Below, piece after piece: positions 12,759 through 25,315 of a DNA stretch of 64,000 nt. The DNA comes from Blasia pusilla (Eukaryota > Marchantiophyta > Marchantiopsida > Blasiales): the NCBI GenBank assembly GCA_050084515.1, contig CM114275.1, forward strand, positions 25,482,001 through 25,546,000, read 5' to 3'. How positions within the stretch are numbered: the stretch's first letter is position 1; every line of letters begins with the position of its first letter. Position numbers and translations under genes: made by a program. Below the pieces are notes generated by a model. It did not search any database, was not told the origin of the DNA, and saw only the letters and a program-made list of their open reading frames with translations.

Positions 12759-13975
12759 AGAAATATGGTTTAAGAAAGCCATCTCTTCCCCTCTTACAGC
12801 CTTCGGAAGGTGCTTCCCCCCCAAAATAACCTCCAAACGGTAACCTACATACATAGGTTATAAGGTGATTGGTAACTCGATCAACACGTCACCTGGCTGA
12901 CAAAGAAAAAATAGAAAAATCATCAAAAATGATGTTCTTGATGCAAGGGACCTATTTCCAACCTTATCTGACATCTCACGACAAAGTTACACCCAAACAA
13001 CCCATTGACCCTCTATGTTGTTGACATGATAGAACGTTATCGGTGTTGCGTTAAGAGCTTTCCTTCGAGTAAGGGCAGACCTTCTAGTTATGGCAGACGT
13101 GATTGATATAAGGTGAACTCTAGAAGAAGTTCTCCTTTTTCATTAAAAAATTCTTATATAAACGTTCCATTTTTTCACGACAGGAATCACAAATGGTAGT
13201 GCCAAGGCGATCACTTATTCATAACATCAAACCCCCAAAATTCCTAACTATGAAGTCCTTGTAAAGTACTTTACGCTTGTACATAAGAAAAATAGCACAA
13301 CTAGTATTAAACCCTACTCAAGCAAGCCTATTAACATCCATGGATCGCTATATAAGAATATACAACGTAAAATCTCAAGTCCTCCCATACGTGATAATAG
13401 AAAGAATCACTGGAGTTGGAAATTGCATGACTTGGTTCATGAATGCCTCCCCAAAGTGGAAAACTAGATAGCGAGTAAAGCAGTGCCTATCTACAAAAAG
13501 CATCTTCACGTGATATGGGTTAAGGAATGAAAAATCGGGTACAACTCGTGCTCTACCCCTATCCATACTTCACGTACATCCTCTACTCTCCTCAAGAATG
13601 GATTTTGGTGGAGTTGCTCTCCCAAGATGGGTAATCCACTCTCATTGGGAAAATAACAATCCAAAATCATCGACTATCTCTTGTATAACTAAACTCTCAT
13701 AAGATAAAAAGGTCTCTCATCTCCACATACCACATTCTAGAAACCTCTCGAAGAATAGACCATAGTCAAGTTACTCTCCCAAGAAAGGTAATCCACTCTC
13801 ATTGGAAGAGCAAGCAAGCCCAATGCCATCCACTCAAGAGGGACACAAGAAACTCAAGAAATGAAGTAGAAGGTTATGAACCTTTGAAGGTCCCTCCTCT
13901 TTATATACTCCCAAGGGATCCACAAGACTAAAAAATAGGGCTAACCTTATCTTGTGCCACATGGCTGCCTCTCAA
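12759..13975. other. Intergenic DNA, no gene seen
   Basis: Short ORFs only and no recognisable motif. A phrase close to 'cccaag..gggtaatccactctcattgg' occurs twice (near 13620 and 13780), so part of this stretch is a local duplication of roughly 160 bp. Confidence 0.35.
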
Positions 13976-14955
13976 TGTCATGCACCTACTCTCCTCGAAC
14001 GTCAATCTTGATATTACGGAAGCATACTTTCAGTGAGACAAGCTCTCATCGCCGACCTGCATCCAAACGCATTCACTTTAGTCTAGCTTTGGATCAAGTG
14101 GCCTTCCAACCCATCAAGTCCTCAACTCGGCACCTTATCAAGCTCAAACTTTCCTCTTTCCTAGGTTCCCAACACGGGCAAGTCTTCCGAGACTTGGGAC
14201 ATACTTTCTGGTTAGTCCATACACCTAAAATAATATTTGCGGCAACAACTATCGAGAAAACCTTACATGAGTCCCCATCCAAGATTCAAAAATATGAGTC
14301 GCGAGTTGGAATCTAATGGGGACCTCCAAATTACACTCTATTGGACTTGGTTTGGGTTTCGAGTCCCAATGCCAAACTCCTGATCCGTTCCGTGCCCTTG
14401 AGTCGCCCGTGGCGCCTAAAGTGGGATTTGAGTCCTAAGAACTCTTGGATACCTTCCCGTTTTGGGGATCTCCGGGGTCCCCCTACCTTTGGGAAGGAGC
14501 ACGGGCCCCTCTTTTTGGCCCTCAACCCGACTCCCTTCTTAGTCGGTTTTCATCCACATTTTGGATTTTTCTTAAGCATTTGCCAAGATCTTTATTGCGT
14601 TGGAACAAACTCTACATAAGCTTTCCAACGCTTATTTACTTGTCCCAAATGCTTCTTTGGACTAAAAGTTATGGTCAAAAGTACAGTCAAAAACTTCAAA
14701 TGCTAGCCGCGCCCCAAGTCCGGTTCTCACTTTTGGCTACGTCTCCTTCCGAGACTCATTTTCCTGAAGTCTAGGTTCGCGTTTGGTTTCGGATTCCTTA
14801 GTCGCAACCATAACCACATGAAACACTTGAAACGCTCACCGCGCTTACGTCTTGCATTTGTATTTCTCTAACTCTAAAGAGCGAACCATCCTAGCGTAAG
14901 CTCACTAAAGTTCAGATCTTCGCTTGCCGCTCGTTTGGTTATGAGAGTCATGACA
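13976..14955 (-). repeat. Solo LTR (family A, copy C), inverted
   Basis: 980 bp beginning TGTCATGCACC and ending GAGTCATGACA on the plus strand, so it has TG...CA ends embedded in a short inverted repeat (TGTCATG / CATGACA). The flanking 5-mers are CTCAA and CTGAA, a duplication with one mismatch. It is the reverse complement of the family seen at 8713-9669 and 19339-20348, sharing blocks such as 'gacttgggacatactttctgg' in part and 'gcgagttggaatcta'. The three ORFs inside it are products of the repeat, not genes. Confidence 0.75.
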
Positions 14956-15328
14956 CTGAAGGCTTAACCAATCCCATTTTAACACAAGTAGATTATATGT
15001 TATCTCCTGCAAAATATCCTCATCAACTACCTAGTCATCAACCAAGATTACTTTTTCTTTCATTAATACACCAACCCCACTATTTTACTTTTATACTCCC
15101 ATGTCTTATTTATGACCTCTTTTCCAGAAGTCCGGCCCACACAGAAGAGCTATCCTAAAGAGGTTTAAACATGTTAATTTTATTTTCCTAAGCCAATTTA
15201 CTTAATACTAATAAAACTCTCTGTGACACTTAATGAAAGAGGAGTTTAGATAGTGGGTGATTTGAGAATACGACACCGGTCGGCTAAATAAGATATGTAT
15301 GAGTTGTCATCCGCGTACACATTGCAGG

Positions 15329-15425
15329 TCACATCTATACCAAAAAACACCAATTTTCTTAACACATGGGTCAATCCACTCATAAACAAAATATACTTAC
15401 GCATATACATTGAGACCACACAATG
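15329..15425 (+). repeat. Dispersed repeat, second copy
   Basis: Second copy of the repeat at 12175-12269, same orientation. Its right end overlaps the first arm of the foldback at 15407. Confidence 0.55.
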
Positions 15426-15521
15426 GTCCCCCCTAGCGGCCTAGATGGGGGCCGTTGTGTGGTCTCAATGTGTGCTATCTCAAGTTACGAGGTGGATCCT
15501 TGTAACTTGAGATAGCACACA
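15407..15521. repeat. Double foldback (two overlapping hairpins)
   Basis: Hairpin 1 has arms at 15407-15432 and 15447-15471 (sharing 'acattgagaccacacaa', then two transitions, then a C run) around a 14-nt loop that is itself nearly palindromic. Hairpin 2 has perfect 20-bp arms at 15469-15488 and 15502-15521 around a 13-nt loop. The right arm of hairpin 1 and the left arm of hairpin 2 overlap by three bases. This could be the fused ends of foldback elements. A transcript across it would fold into two adjacent stems. Confidence 0.9.
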
Positions 15522-15681
15522 TTATATCTACTTGACACGATCTACTACTCTATACAAATCTAGCATCGTCAGTGTCGTCATACCCGCAACATCTCCCAAC
15601 ACATGCTTGTTTGCGGATCCATCTCATTTATCTCCACCTAGAGATATTAATGTATCCCTATGTCATCTTGCAAAACTCTAG

Positions 15682-17786
15682 CTAACTACCATGTTGATCC
15701 CTACAAACAGATCTAACACTCTTGTACCCTGGTCCTAACATTGTCATCCAACATGTGTAGTATCCAAAGATATCAAGTCTCCAATCCAAAAGAATGACCA
15801 TCACCTGATTCTCTTTGGTCCAAGATTTAGGCATAGCTCCACCCATGCCCCATGAGTTTGTATGCACTCCTCTACAACGATGTCCAGGATGTCCTTCATA
15901 TGTGCATTCCCCTCCAATACCTATCTTTGCCAACTACTCTCTACCTATAAAATCTCCTACCAAAAATCAAGGACAAACCAAGGGGATACAACACCATACT
16001 CCTTACTAACACATCATACAACTTTTTTGGTGTCATAATCGTCCAAGTACGCACCATCGTACTATCTGACTCATAATCTCGCTAGAGCCTAACAACTAAC
16101 TTCTATCGAGTCATGTATTGCGTGGGTGACACCTCCAATAGAGGTTTGTATCTAAAAGGGACAAGGCTCAATTTCCCCTTCCCGTAACCGCAACGCAAAA
16201 CACAGTGCTTTCCCTAACATCAAGGGTTTCACACCCGAATCAAGTACTCTACTTGTTGGACTAACCAAGTCAAACATTTCTGATTGGTTTTCCATCAACA
16301 CCACAACCTTTGTCACCATGGCTCGCTCTATGGCTAGTCGAGTTGACATATCCACCAACTTCCCCATCGCAAATTGCAATAATTGAGTGGAAAACATCCC
16401 AAGCACATGCTCCAAAAGCACGTCCATCACGTTCTCAGAAATCAGATCCAAATGAGAGGAAGTCACCTCACCACACTCACACAATGTGGCGGCCAACCAA
16501 AATACCTCTTCTGGTCCAACTCCCATTGTCGTCAACTCCACAGAAAAAAACAAAGGAGTCACGCTTGTCCTAGTGGCCACAATATGGTTGACACCTGGTC
16601 CACCTCAGCCAGCATAGGAGTTGTTTCTCCAACTCCTCGTGACATCGGCTTATCTACTCCACCCATGGGCATCGCTGGTCCTATACGCACCATCGATGAT
16701 GTATGTAGTACCTTCGACAATGTAAACAACTGGGAACCTTGACCTATTACCCATTAGTCCCCTATTATGGGTCGATCTCAACCCTACCTCTCGGTGGCTT
16801 GGTCACTCTCGCAACACCCCAAGTCATCAGCGAAGTAGCCTCTTCCTAACCCACACAACCAAGCACACAACACATAAACCTCAAGGCCGCATAATCCTTC
16901 TCCGTATCCTTATACAACGTGTAGGTTGGAGCCACACTACCTTCTCTCGACTTCATGCTTGTCATCTGCAGAATCATCATCATGGCAACAATCTTGTGCT
17001 CCAATTGATTGATGCAAGTGAGGAGCATTGCATTATGTGCACGTCCTCCATCTCCTCTTACAGGTGGTGGAACCCTACTACCATGGTCATGAACTCCTCG
17101 ATCTCCACCAACTCTCTTGCCTCCTGACCCTCGGCCTACCTTTGGACATCTTGGCAAAGATCAAAACACCTATCCCTCGTGTGACCATATCAGTGACAAT
17201 AGTCACATTCCAACCGTGTTGAGGCCATCCTAGGAGGCTCATGAGCAAATAGAGGCGCCCTTGGCCCTCTACCATATTATGGGCAATCCCTCAACCTATG
17301 GGGCCCACTATATATCCAACATGCCATCATTAGTCCCTACTAGGCAAAAAAATGTCAATAGGGGTTGTTACCTCATGGGCTCATGATACCCACCCTTATT
17401 CATGGGCAAGCGGCTAACTCTTGTGGTACTAGAGCATGTTGGAGCACTTGTGGGGCTAATCCTCCTCGCGGACCTATCAGCTCCCGGAAAAATCATGTCG
17501 TTGCCACATGCTCCTCACTCATATTGAGCTTACCCCCCTCAGACAACTCAAAGACCAACTTCAATGTGGTCTTCTCCATGTGAAGCAACATCACATCTCG
17601 GACTCTCCTCCATAGCTCCGGATCCAGAACCCCATGCAAATAATGCACTGATTGTGCCTCAATCACTCCATATGTGGCAATATTTAGTTTTCGCATATGG
17701 GTGAACGCCTCTCTCAAACTCTCATCGGATCTCCGCTGAAAATACTGTAGACTCTTCATCTTATTGGTCCAGACACCCTTGTCCAT
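15682..17786 (-). pseudogene. Ty3/gypsy gag-protease relic
   Basis: Read on the minus strand, this is the front half of a gypsy polyprotein. The Gag part (17786-17493) shows the retrotransposon gag pattern, with a run reading SLREAFTHMRKLN followed by SVHYLHGVLDPELWRRVRD. Next come two zinc knuckles: the first at 17321-17283 (C-W-I-Y-S-G-P-H...C, second Cys changed to Tyr), the second at 17207-17166 (C-X2-C-X4-H-X4-C with a TGA stop inside). An aspartic protease follows with its DSG catalytic triplet at 16241-16233 in the context VLDSGVKPLMLGKAL, then EPCPF. About 60 codons later comes YDVLV...LYPLGLSL, a segment I associate with the stretch between protease and reverse transcriptase in gypsy elements. 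Many stops and frameshifts break it. No reverse transcriptase, RNase H or integrase follows, so it is truncated. The solo LTR at 13976-14955 lies where they would be, but nothing proves that it belongs to this element. Confidence 0.8.
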
Positions 17787-19338
17787 CTAGTCCCAATTTT
17801 CAAAACAATTCCACTGTAGGACTAAAACTCCTCCTTGTTGTAGCACTAGATGTCTCTGCCACCTCACCACCTTGACTACCCCCTCGCACTATCCCATCAT
17901 CTCCCTCACGGACACTAGTGTACACATATTCAGGCATTGATCCCTATTGAGCATAAATACCACAACTTCATCTAGTCATCCATTGGAGGACCCTCTAAAT
18001 ATTGGAACAAATCCTTCCACACCATGAAAGGGTTGGACCATCTAGGGGCTTGTATCTCTCACTCAAAACCCCTCAATTCCTCACTCCACTACCACTACTC
18101 AAACTACCTTGTTGTTCTGAACCTAGGAAGAACATCATGATGAAAATCCCTACTTACCCGCTCAAGCACTAAGACTCATTGGGAGTCTCCAACTTTCCTC
18201 ACTAGTTGACCAAAGCTAATGCTAATCCTGTGATAACACACCCAGCCTCACATACACTCAAAACTACCCTGAGCCTCCCAACCTAGCTCACCCAAGCGAT
18301 TCACACTCTCTCGAGTCATATATTCCTCCCCTACTTGGGAAATTTCCCTATATCCACATAAGGCTACACATGTAAGGAGTCACACTCATCACCATCACTA
18401 CACCCATCTAGCCTAAGTTCTACCCGATATCCACCACCCTCAATGACACGAGAGAGGGGCGGGAAAAGGGACTTAAATGGATAACTTGAAAATGCAGGCC
18501 ATCACTCTACTACATGGTCAACATGAAAACGAGGTTAGCTAGGACCATGGGGTCCTACTTAACCCTACAGGCCCTCTTGCCATTCGTCGAGTCGGCTTCT
18601 GTCCGTCATACCATACCTTTTTGCGTTTCCCTATGAGGAGGCCTCCATGTCCTTGGACAAACCTTGCTTGTCCTTAGGCACGACTATGCTCAATTAGAAT
18701 CCCTCTGTAGTTGGGATCCCTCCCAACCCAATTCAGCTCTTTTCTGGCGCCCTACTATGCCTCCATATTTCACTTATGGATCCTAACTGTCGGAGGTCGG
18801 TAACTACATTCTCAAACTTGGGCACGTCCCCCTACGCAAGCGTGCTCCTTACATCCCTATCCTACTTGTGGCCCTTAGGCCCACATCCACGTCTTCCCGT
18901 CCTCCCAACTCTCCATGAGAATGTCCCCATTCGCACCTAGTTTGCTCCAAACAGCTCTTTACGAGACCTACAAGTACGTCGCTCCCCAACTACTAATGTC
19001 AATCTACTTATGGCTACTCTGCACGGTTGCTTACATGTATGCCCATACATACCAGACTCTCTTAGGCCAGCTCCAAGATTGAGGCTTCCTACAACCTAAA
19101 TGGCTACGTGCCTATGTATATGCCCTAATCTTGTACATTTGTGACCTAACCCTAACTTGGCCATGACCTAACTAGCCCTTGGCGGCTACAAGATCCAAAC
19201 TCACTCTTTCTCTCTCTTTTTCGACATCTCGTTGCCCATCTGCTGACGCCAAACTTAATTCCTCAACCAAATTCACTCCTCGCGGGCGGAACCCAAAAAA
19301 TTGTCAAGTAGTATTGGAATCCTATACAAGGCAATCCA
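17787..19338. other. Region upstream of the gypsy relic, no gene seen
   Basis: No ORF here can be read as a known protein. On the minus strand this is where the element's leader and the start of gag should lie, but I could not fix an LTR boundary or primer-binding site. Confidence 0.35.
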
Positions 19339-20348
19339 TGCCCAATCATCGCAACCCTCACAACCAAACGAGCGCCAAGCGGAACTTCCAAACTCTAGTG
19401 GGCTCACGCTATGATGGTTTACGCGTTGAAGTGGTCTCTTGGAAGAGATGGGATGCGAGACAAGGTTGAGCGTTTCATGTGTTTATGGTCACAACTATGA
19501 AACCTGGACCACACGTGAACCAAGACTTTAGAGGAGTGGAGTCTAGGAAGGTTGGTTGCCAAAGAGGTGAGAATCGGATTTGGAATGTTACTAGCGTTTG
19601 GGGTTTTGAATGTATTTTGGACCAAAATTTTTTGTCCCCATATGCATTTGGGACAAATAAGATGGCGTTGGAAAGCTTCTGAAAAGTCAATTCCAACACT
19701 CTAAAAATCTCAACAAACACACAAGCAAAGGTTGAGATATTTGCCAATGGTAATTGTAGAGGGAGTAAGGTTTAGGGCCAAAAAGAGGGCCTCGAGTGTC
19801 TCTTCCCCAAAGGTAGGGGGATCGCGGAGATCCCCAGAAGTACTAGTAAGGGGGAAGGTCTCCAAGAGTGCTTGGGACTCGAACCCCACTTTGGGGCATC
19901 ACGGGGCCGCCCAAGGGCACGTAATGGATCAGAAATTTAGGCGTTGTGATTCAAAATCCAAACCAAGTCCAATAGAGTGGATTTTGGAGGTCCCTATTGG
20001 ATTCCAACTCGTGACTCATTTAGTTGGGTCTCAATTTGGGGATTCATCCAAGGTCCATTGGTTAGTTGGGACCGCTAGGCATGTGAACACCGTTTTAGGG
20101 TGCCTAGACTAACCAAAAAGTCTGTCCCAAGTCTCGAAGGACTTGCCCGTATTGAGAAACTAGGAATTAGGGAAGGTTGAGCTTGATGAGATGTGGAGTT
20201 GAGAACTGGGTGGGTTGGAAGGCCGATTGATCCAGACTAGACTAATGTGAGTATGTTTGGGTATAGATTGGCCATGAGAGTGTGTCCTACTGAACGTCCA
20301 CTTCCACAACACTAAACATTGACGTTCAAAAAGAGTAGGTGTTTGACA
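19339..20348 (+). repeat. LTR-like repeat (family A, copy B)
   Basis: About 1 kb that aligns with the copy at 8713-9669 in the same orientation, from 'cacaaccaaacgagcg' near 19360 to the terminal 'tttgaca' at 20348. The left boundary is approximate and no flanking 5-bp duplication is visible, so one end may be truncated or rearranged. ORFs on both strands inside it are chance openings. The 5' LTR of the gypsy relic would be expected about here, but I see no primer-binding site, so the link is unproven. Confidence 0.7.
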
Positions 20349-20829
20349 TAAATAGTCTTTTTTATTATCACTTTTGTGGTGAACGAAGATATAAGAAGGA
20401 TACATAAGGCATCAAGTGCATGTATAAGGTTTTGCGTTAGCTTCCCCTGATTCCAATCTAACTTTGTACGCCCTATTTTTTGAACTTGGAGAGTGTTCGA
20501 ACCTAGTATGTAGCAAATCAAAGCATGGATTGAACACAACGGAATTTCTTGGAAACTTATTTATCGAACACTATTGTAATTTTCCCACAACTCTCCTCAT
20601 ATAAGATTGGGCACAACAATGAATGGTATAAATTTCTCAAGACAAAGCACTGTATGTGGCCAATGCTCTCAATTAATTAGACCATTCCTCCATTTTATCC
20701 ATTAAGGAAAGATCACTTGTTCTAATATTTGTCTCTCCAAATGCTTGGAGGTCTTAATTTATCCCCTTTTCAATCAGTCATCTTGTTCCAATTATTCGCT
20801 AATTCATTGAGGACTCATAACCTATTAAT

Positions 20830-22540
20830 GTAGCTCTTGTTGTTGGTGGCAAGGGATCAACCATGTGAGATACTCAATGTTACTTGCAAGCTGTTGTGGA
20901 GGAGTTGTAATAATTGTAGCAAGAATTGCATGCATATGATGTGGATGCAATAGAACATTTTTCCAATGAGTTTTATTCAAATGGAATGTTTTGTTGGACA
21001 ATCCTTGACCTATTGGGCCTTAGTACATGTTATGGGTTGAAGACTTCAGGGTATGCATCTAGTTTCAAGTGTTTTCCCAAGTTATGTGGATATTGACCCA
21101 AGACGTTAAACAAAGTTGTTTACTATGCATGACCATCATTGAAGGCTTCCAATTGATGAACAATTGAGGACCGATCGGAAGTTGCATGCATATGATCCAT
21201 CCCATGCAAGGAGAGTTTGCCCCAAATTTCTGTCACCATGGAAGATAGGGGAAAGGTAGAAGGAGGTGGAGGTTTCCGGTATAAGTCCTTCCAACATGTA
21301 CACCAATTGGTGAAGCATCCTCTATGAGTTGCCATATTGGAAATTAAGGAAGCTTCTTTGCTTGTAAAGTAGGGAAGAAGATTACACTCAGGATCGTCTT
21401 AAATAGTATCTCTTATATAGGGTGGTAAGCATTTTTATGCCATTTTGAAGATGGTAAACTGTTTTGTACCTCGGTATAAGATTTTGTACCCCTGTATAAG
21501 ATAGTAAAATAAATTTATCCCCCTTATAGGATAATAAACATATTTTTCCTTTCACTAAGGTGGTAAGCTAATTTTTAACCCCATGTATTGATCCTCTCTT
21601 GTTATTTTACAAGACTTTGTAGAGTATTGGAGATTCTATGCACATGGTGATGAATTTATCAAAGAGTTTCATCACAACATTATAAGGGATCCTATTGAGG
21701 AAAGATTGCTAGTAGGCAAGAATGTAGAAAGAGGCTTGCATGGGTGAAGGACACAATAATGCCTCTTGCTCCAAGGTTATTCCAAGACAGAAAAAAAAAG
21801 GCCCACAGACAAGGTGATGGAAAAATCATGATTCCCTGTAAAACACTTATCTGAGTTATGTAGTATGTTTGATTTAGCATTTTGTGGTCCACCATCTCGA
21901 CGAAAGTCTCATAATTGGAAAAAAGATAATTGTACATGTGTTTCTTGTGACTCAACCAACATATCTTCTAGGCAATGACCTTGGACCACTGAAGTTAGCA
22001 ACATACAATCTTTTAAGTTTTCAAAATTACCTCCAACTTAAAGCCCGGTGATGTAATCCTGGACATGGAAATACCCACTTTCTACAATATTACTTACAAC
22101 TTTATCCTTGAAGAACATCGTAGGATCCTCATTTACCAACTTCTAGACATTGTAAATGTCTTGTTTTCCACCTTATAACCATGAGAAGTAACACATTACC
22201 CCATTTATTAGGTAGTGAATCTCATGGAATTTTGCATGGTGATATGCATTACCAAGTTTTTACGATTCGGCCTAATAACAATTGGATTTACTCCAAAAAG
22301 ATTAATTAGAAAAGAAAACTAGAGATTAATTGGAAGATGCTTAAAATCCTCATCGTATCAAAGGAGCTATTCCATCATGAGCTTGTGATCTTCAACGGAA
22401 CTTGATTTACCATCTAGTTAAGAAGGTGCAAACTTGAGGTATTATGCATGGCCTTTGGATATATTGGACCGAGGTATATGTGTTTTGAAGGAATATGTGT
22501 AGGAATTGAACTTAATTTCCCAAGGAAAGTATTATTCAAG
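20830..22540 (+). pseudogene. CACTA (En/Spm) TNP2-type transposase relic
   Basis: Three blocks in plus-strand order match the layout of plant CACTA TNP2 transposases despite many stops and frameshifts. Block 1 (about 20840-21080) reads VVGGKGSTM, then YLQAVVEEL, HAYDVDAIEHFSNEFY and MFCWTILDLLGLST, ending GYASS.KCFP; this is the segment where TNP2 has 'PLVEEL...W' and then 'WTI.D.P...'. Block 2 (about 21117-21350) reads MHDHH.RLPIDEQLR and then SILYELPYWK, the TNP2 signature usually written S.F.ELPYWK. Block 3 (about 22395-22530) reads NLIYHLVKKVQT...WPLDILDRGICVLKEYV, corresponding to the 'HL..HL..E...G.....WMYPFERY...LK.YV' region. The region between blocks 2 and 3 is disrupted and contains the repeat at 21408-21590. 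Assignment rests on my memory of the family pattern and was not checked by alignment. Confidence 0.72.
21408..21590. repeat. Cluster of short repeated motifs
   Basis: Repeated words of the type 'tataggnnggtaa', 'tataagat..tgtacc' and 'gatggtaa' recur about six times within 180 bp. This may be a small insertion inside the TNP2 relic or a degenerate minisatellite. Confidence 0.4.
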
Positions 22541-25315
22541 GCCATTTAATTGCAAAATGAAGCAATTTTTAATTTTTGTGATGTCATGCCAAAGCTTGAT
22601 TCTTTTGCTCCAACATCAATGTTGGAAAAGATGATTATGAGACGAAACAATTTAATATCAGGTTTAGGATAGAGGACATAAGTGAACCTTCAGTGACTTG
22701 GAGGTGGAACATGTACTCAAATACATTCTTTGCAATGACCACATAATACAAACATGGCTTTTGAAGCATAAAATTGGGATCTTGGCGGTAATGAAGAAAA
22801 TATTTAACCCTAATTTCCGACCTGGATTTCTAAAAGGTTGGAAAGGAAGCTCATTAACAAAGGAGATACATCTTAACCCTTTGAAACTTAATATATACCA
22901 TCCTACAATCGTAAAATCTTCTTAGAGAGAAATGTCCAAATAATCTCTTAAGAGTATAAGAAGAAGTGGAATTTTCTCATATATCCTCTCCTCATACAAA
23001 TTAGAAAAATTCAATTTCAACTTGTCAGAGGTAGTATTTCTTTCAAATTTATGAGAAAAAAAGGGCACTAGAATGTTATGGGAGTATTTATGGTATTTTT
23101 GAATTTTTAAATGAAAATTTACATGTCAAGATATGGCTAATTTAAAACTCAATATTGGAGAAAAATATGATCCCTTCTATGTTTTTGTAAGAACCAAATT
23201 CTAAAGAATATCCAAAATATTTCATAAAAATAAATAAACATTATATTATACTATTTTTATTTAAAAAATAGTAATAAAAACCTTAAATTTTAGGATAAAA
23301 TATTTCAATAGACCTATTTTTCCAACCTTCTTTTTGAAACTCCTTTCACTTATAAGAAACTTTCAACTCCATAAAGCATCCTATAAAAAATCTGCTCTTC
23401 AAGAGTGTCTTTTTCCAAAACTATTCAATCCCACAAAAAGACTTATGGAAACGAAATTACCACCTCCTAGAATGGGTTTCCCTAAAGTACCTCTCCCTTT
23501 AAGAGGTAAGTTCTTATGTTATGCAATCATTCTCACATCATAAAAAGGATAACTCTCCTTTCACCACCTTGTACGCATATACAACATTGGTAAAACCTTG
23601 TGATAATGTGGCATGCCTCTCATTTTCATGAACTAGCCATTTCCTTGGCAGAAAAGACTCATTGACATCCCAAATATTTGGTGAAATTGTACCTTCAATT
23701 ATTAAACCCCCTTAAACATAATTGTGAATAAAGCTACCCTTCACACGTAGTATTTCATAACAAAACCCCTCTAAATTTTTTCCTCAAAAACAAAATTTCA
23801 CCTCATCACTCCTTTGGATAAAAAGAATTTCATATTTCAACATACGGTTCTTTTTTTCTCCTCTTGCGAAAAAGAAAGAACTCTATACATAACTTAAAAA
23901 ATTCCATCTTAATTTTAAGAGGGTTTCTAATAAGCCCTAATTTCTGAAAGTATGAGGTCTTAGATATCATAATTTAATAACCACATCAATAAAAATATCA
24001 GGTACCTTGCAAACATGGCATTTTTATAACATCGGTGCCATGTTTATCATGACTTTGTGAATGTCATAAAATAAGGTTAAGACCTAAGAGGGGCTATAAG
24101 TATTTTTTGGGAGTTATGACATAACAAACGTCGTAAAGGTAGGTATCTTTTATGATGTTTGAGATATCCTAAATCATCATGACTTGGATTTTTCAACCAT
24201 CCAATTTAAAAATTCAAGGCTCACAAAAGTACAATGACATAATCTTTGTGGTGATTTCTATGAGGGAAATAGAGGATAGAAGAATAACCATGGTTCTATG
24301 GTGATAAGTTAGCCCTTTTTATCAAGTGGTAAAGGGAAGGTAAGAGGGAGAAGGAACTAGGCTTTTTGGGGGAGATTTACCACATGTGGTAAGTAGACCC
24401 ATGTTTTCGGGTGGAAAAAAATGGTAACTAGTAGAACAATTCTAGTAGTGTTTTTCTTTCTTGAGAATGAAGATCAAAATTTCATGCTCATTGAAGGGTC
24501 CGAAGTGAATTTTAGCGGTGTCCCTGATGTTTAACCTAGTGTCATTGATCGTTTTCAATCATGGCCAAGTCAAAATAATGCTCCCCTTTCCCAACGACTT
24601 TTTGCTTCTCCCTCTCCGATACCAATTGGATCTCTTGAACACTTCCAACCTACTAGCTATTTTGAATACAATTGTAACTCTTGAAGGCCCTTAGAAAAAT
24701 GCACCACCAAGGGTTGCAATACTCACGCCACTAAAATTGTATCTTCTATTGATATCTTCTCCTAAATACAAAGTTTCAATGGAATGAAGGAAAATTATTC
24801 ATATGAAAATGTGAGAATTAGTTTTTTGCACTAAGAAAATTATCAAGTAGATGCTAATTTCCAAGAAATATTAACCGCTAGAGATCTATGCAAAAGGCTT
24901 AATCCAAAGCTTCAACGCCAATAAAGGAAAATTAATCACATGAAAAATGTCACAGTCCATGCTTGCAAGAAATTTATGAAGGTTCTATAAGACCATAAAA
25001 GGAGGATTTCTCTAAAGTTTCAATAGCAATTGATGCTAACCAATCATATGAAAAACTTAGGAATGCATTTCTTATCAAAAGGTCCAATTATTTAGGAACT
25101 AGTCATTCCACAATTTTCTATGGAGGCGAGAGGAATTTGACATGAAATTTAGAGAGGATATATAAGACCATGATCTATGTAAGGGAGAAAATCTCTAATT
25201 TTCAATCTCAAGGGATCCAAAAAAACCAAGGTGAAAATATTAAGTCCAATTTTTCATAAGAAGGTCTACTCATTGAGGAAAAATATCACCTTCTAATTTT
25301 TGGGTTTTATAAGAT
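22541..25315. other. AT-rich DNA, no gene seen
   Basis: No recognisable gene. Around 23960-24430 there are several related words such as 'atgtcataaaat', 'gttatgacataacaaacgtcg', 'ttttatgatgtttga' and repeated 'tggtaa', which look like the subterminal repeats of a DNA transposon. No clear terminal repeat was found. Confidence 0.35.

Noticed and set aside
13954-14774. ORFs of 92-120 codons on both strands
   Set aside because: All lie within or across the inverted solo LTR and shift with the repeat; corresponding ORFs are not conserved in the other copies.
16310-16742. Plus-strand ORFs over the gypsy protease region
   Set aside because: They are antisense to the gypsy reading frame, which carries the DSG and EPCPF motifs.
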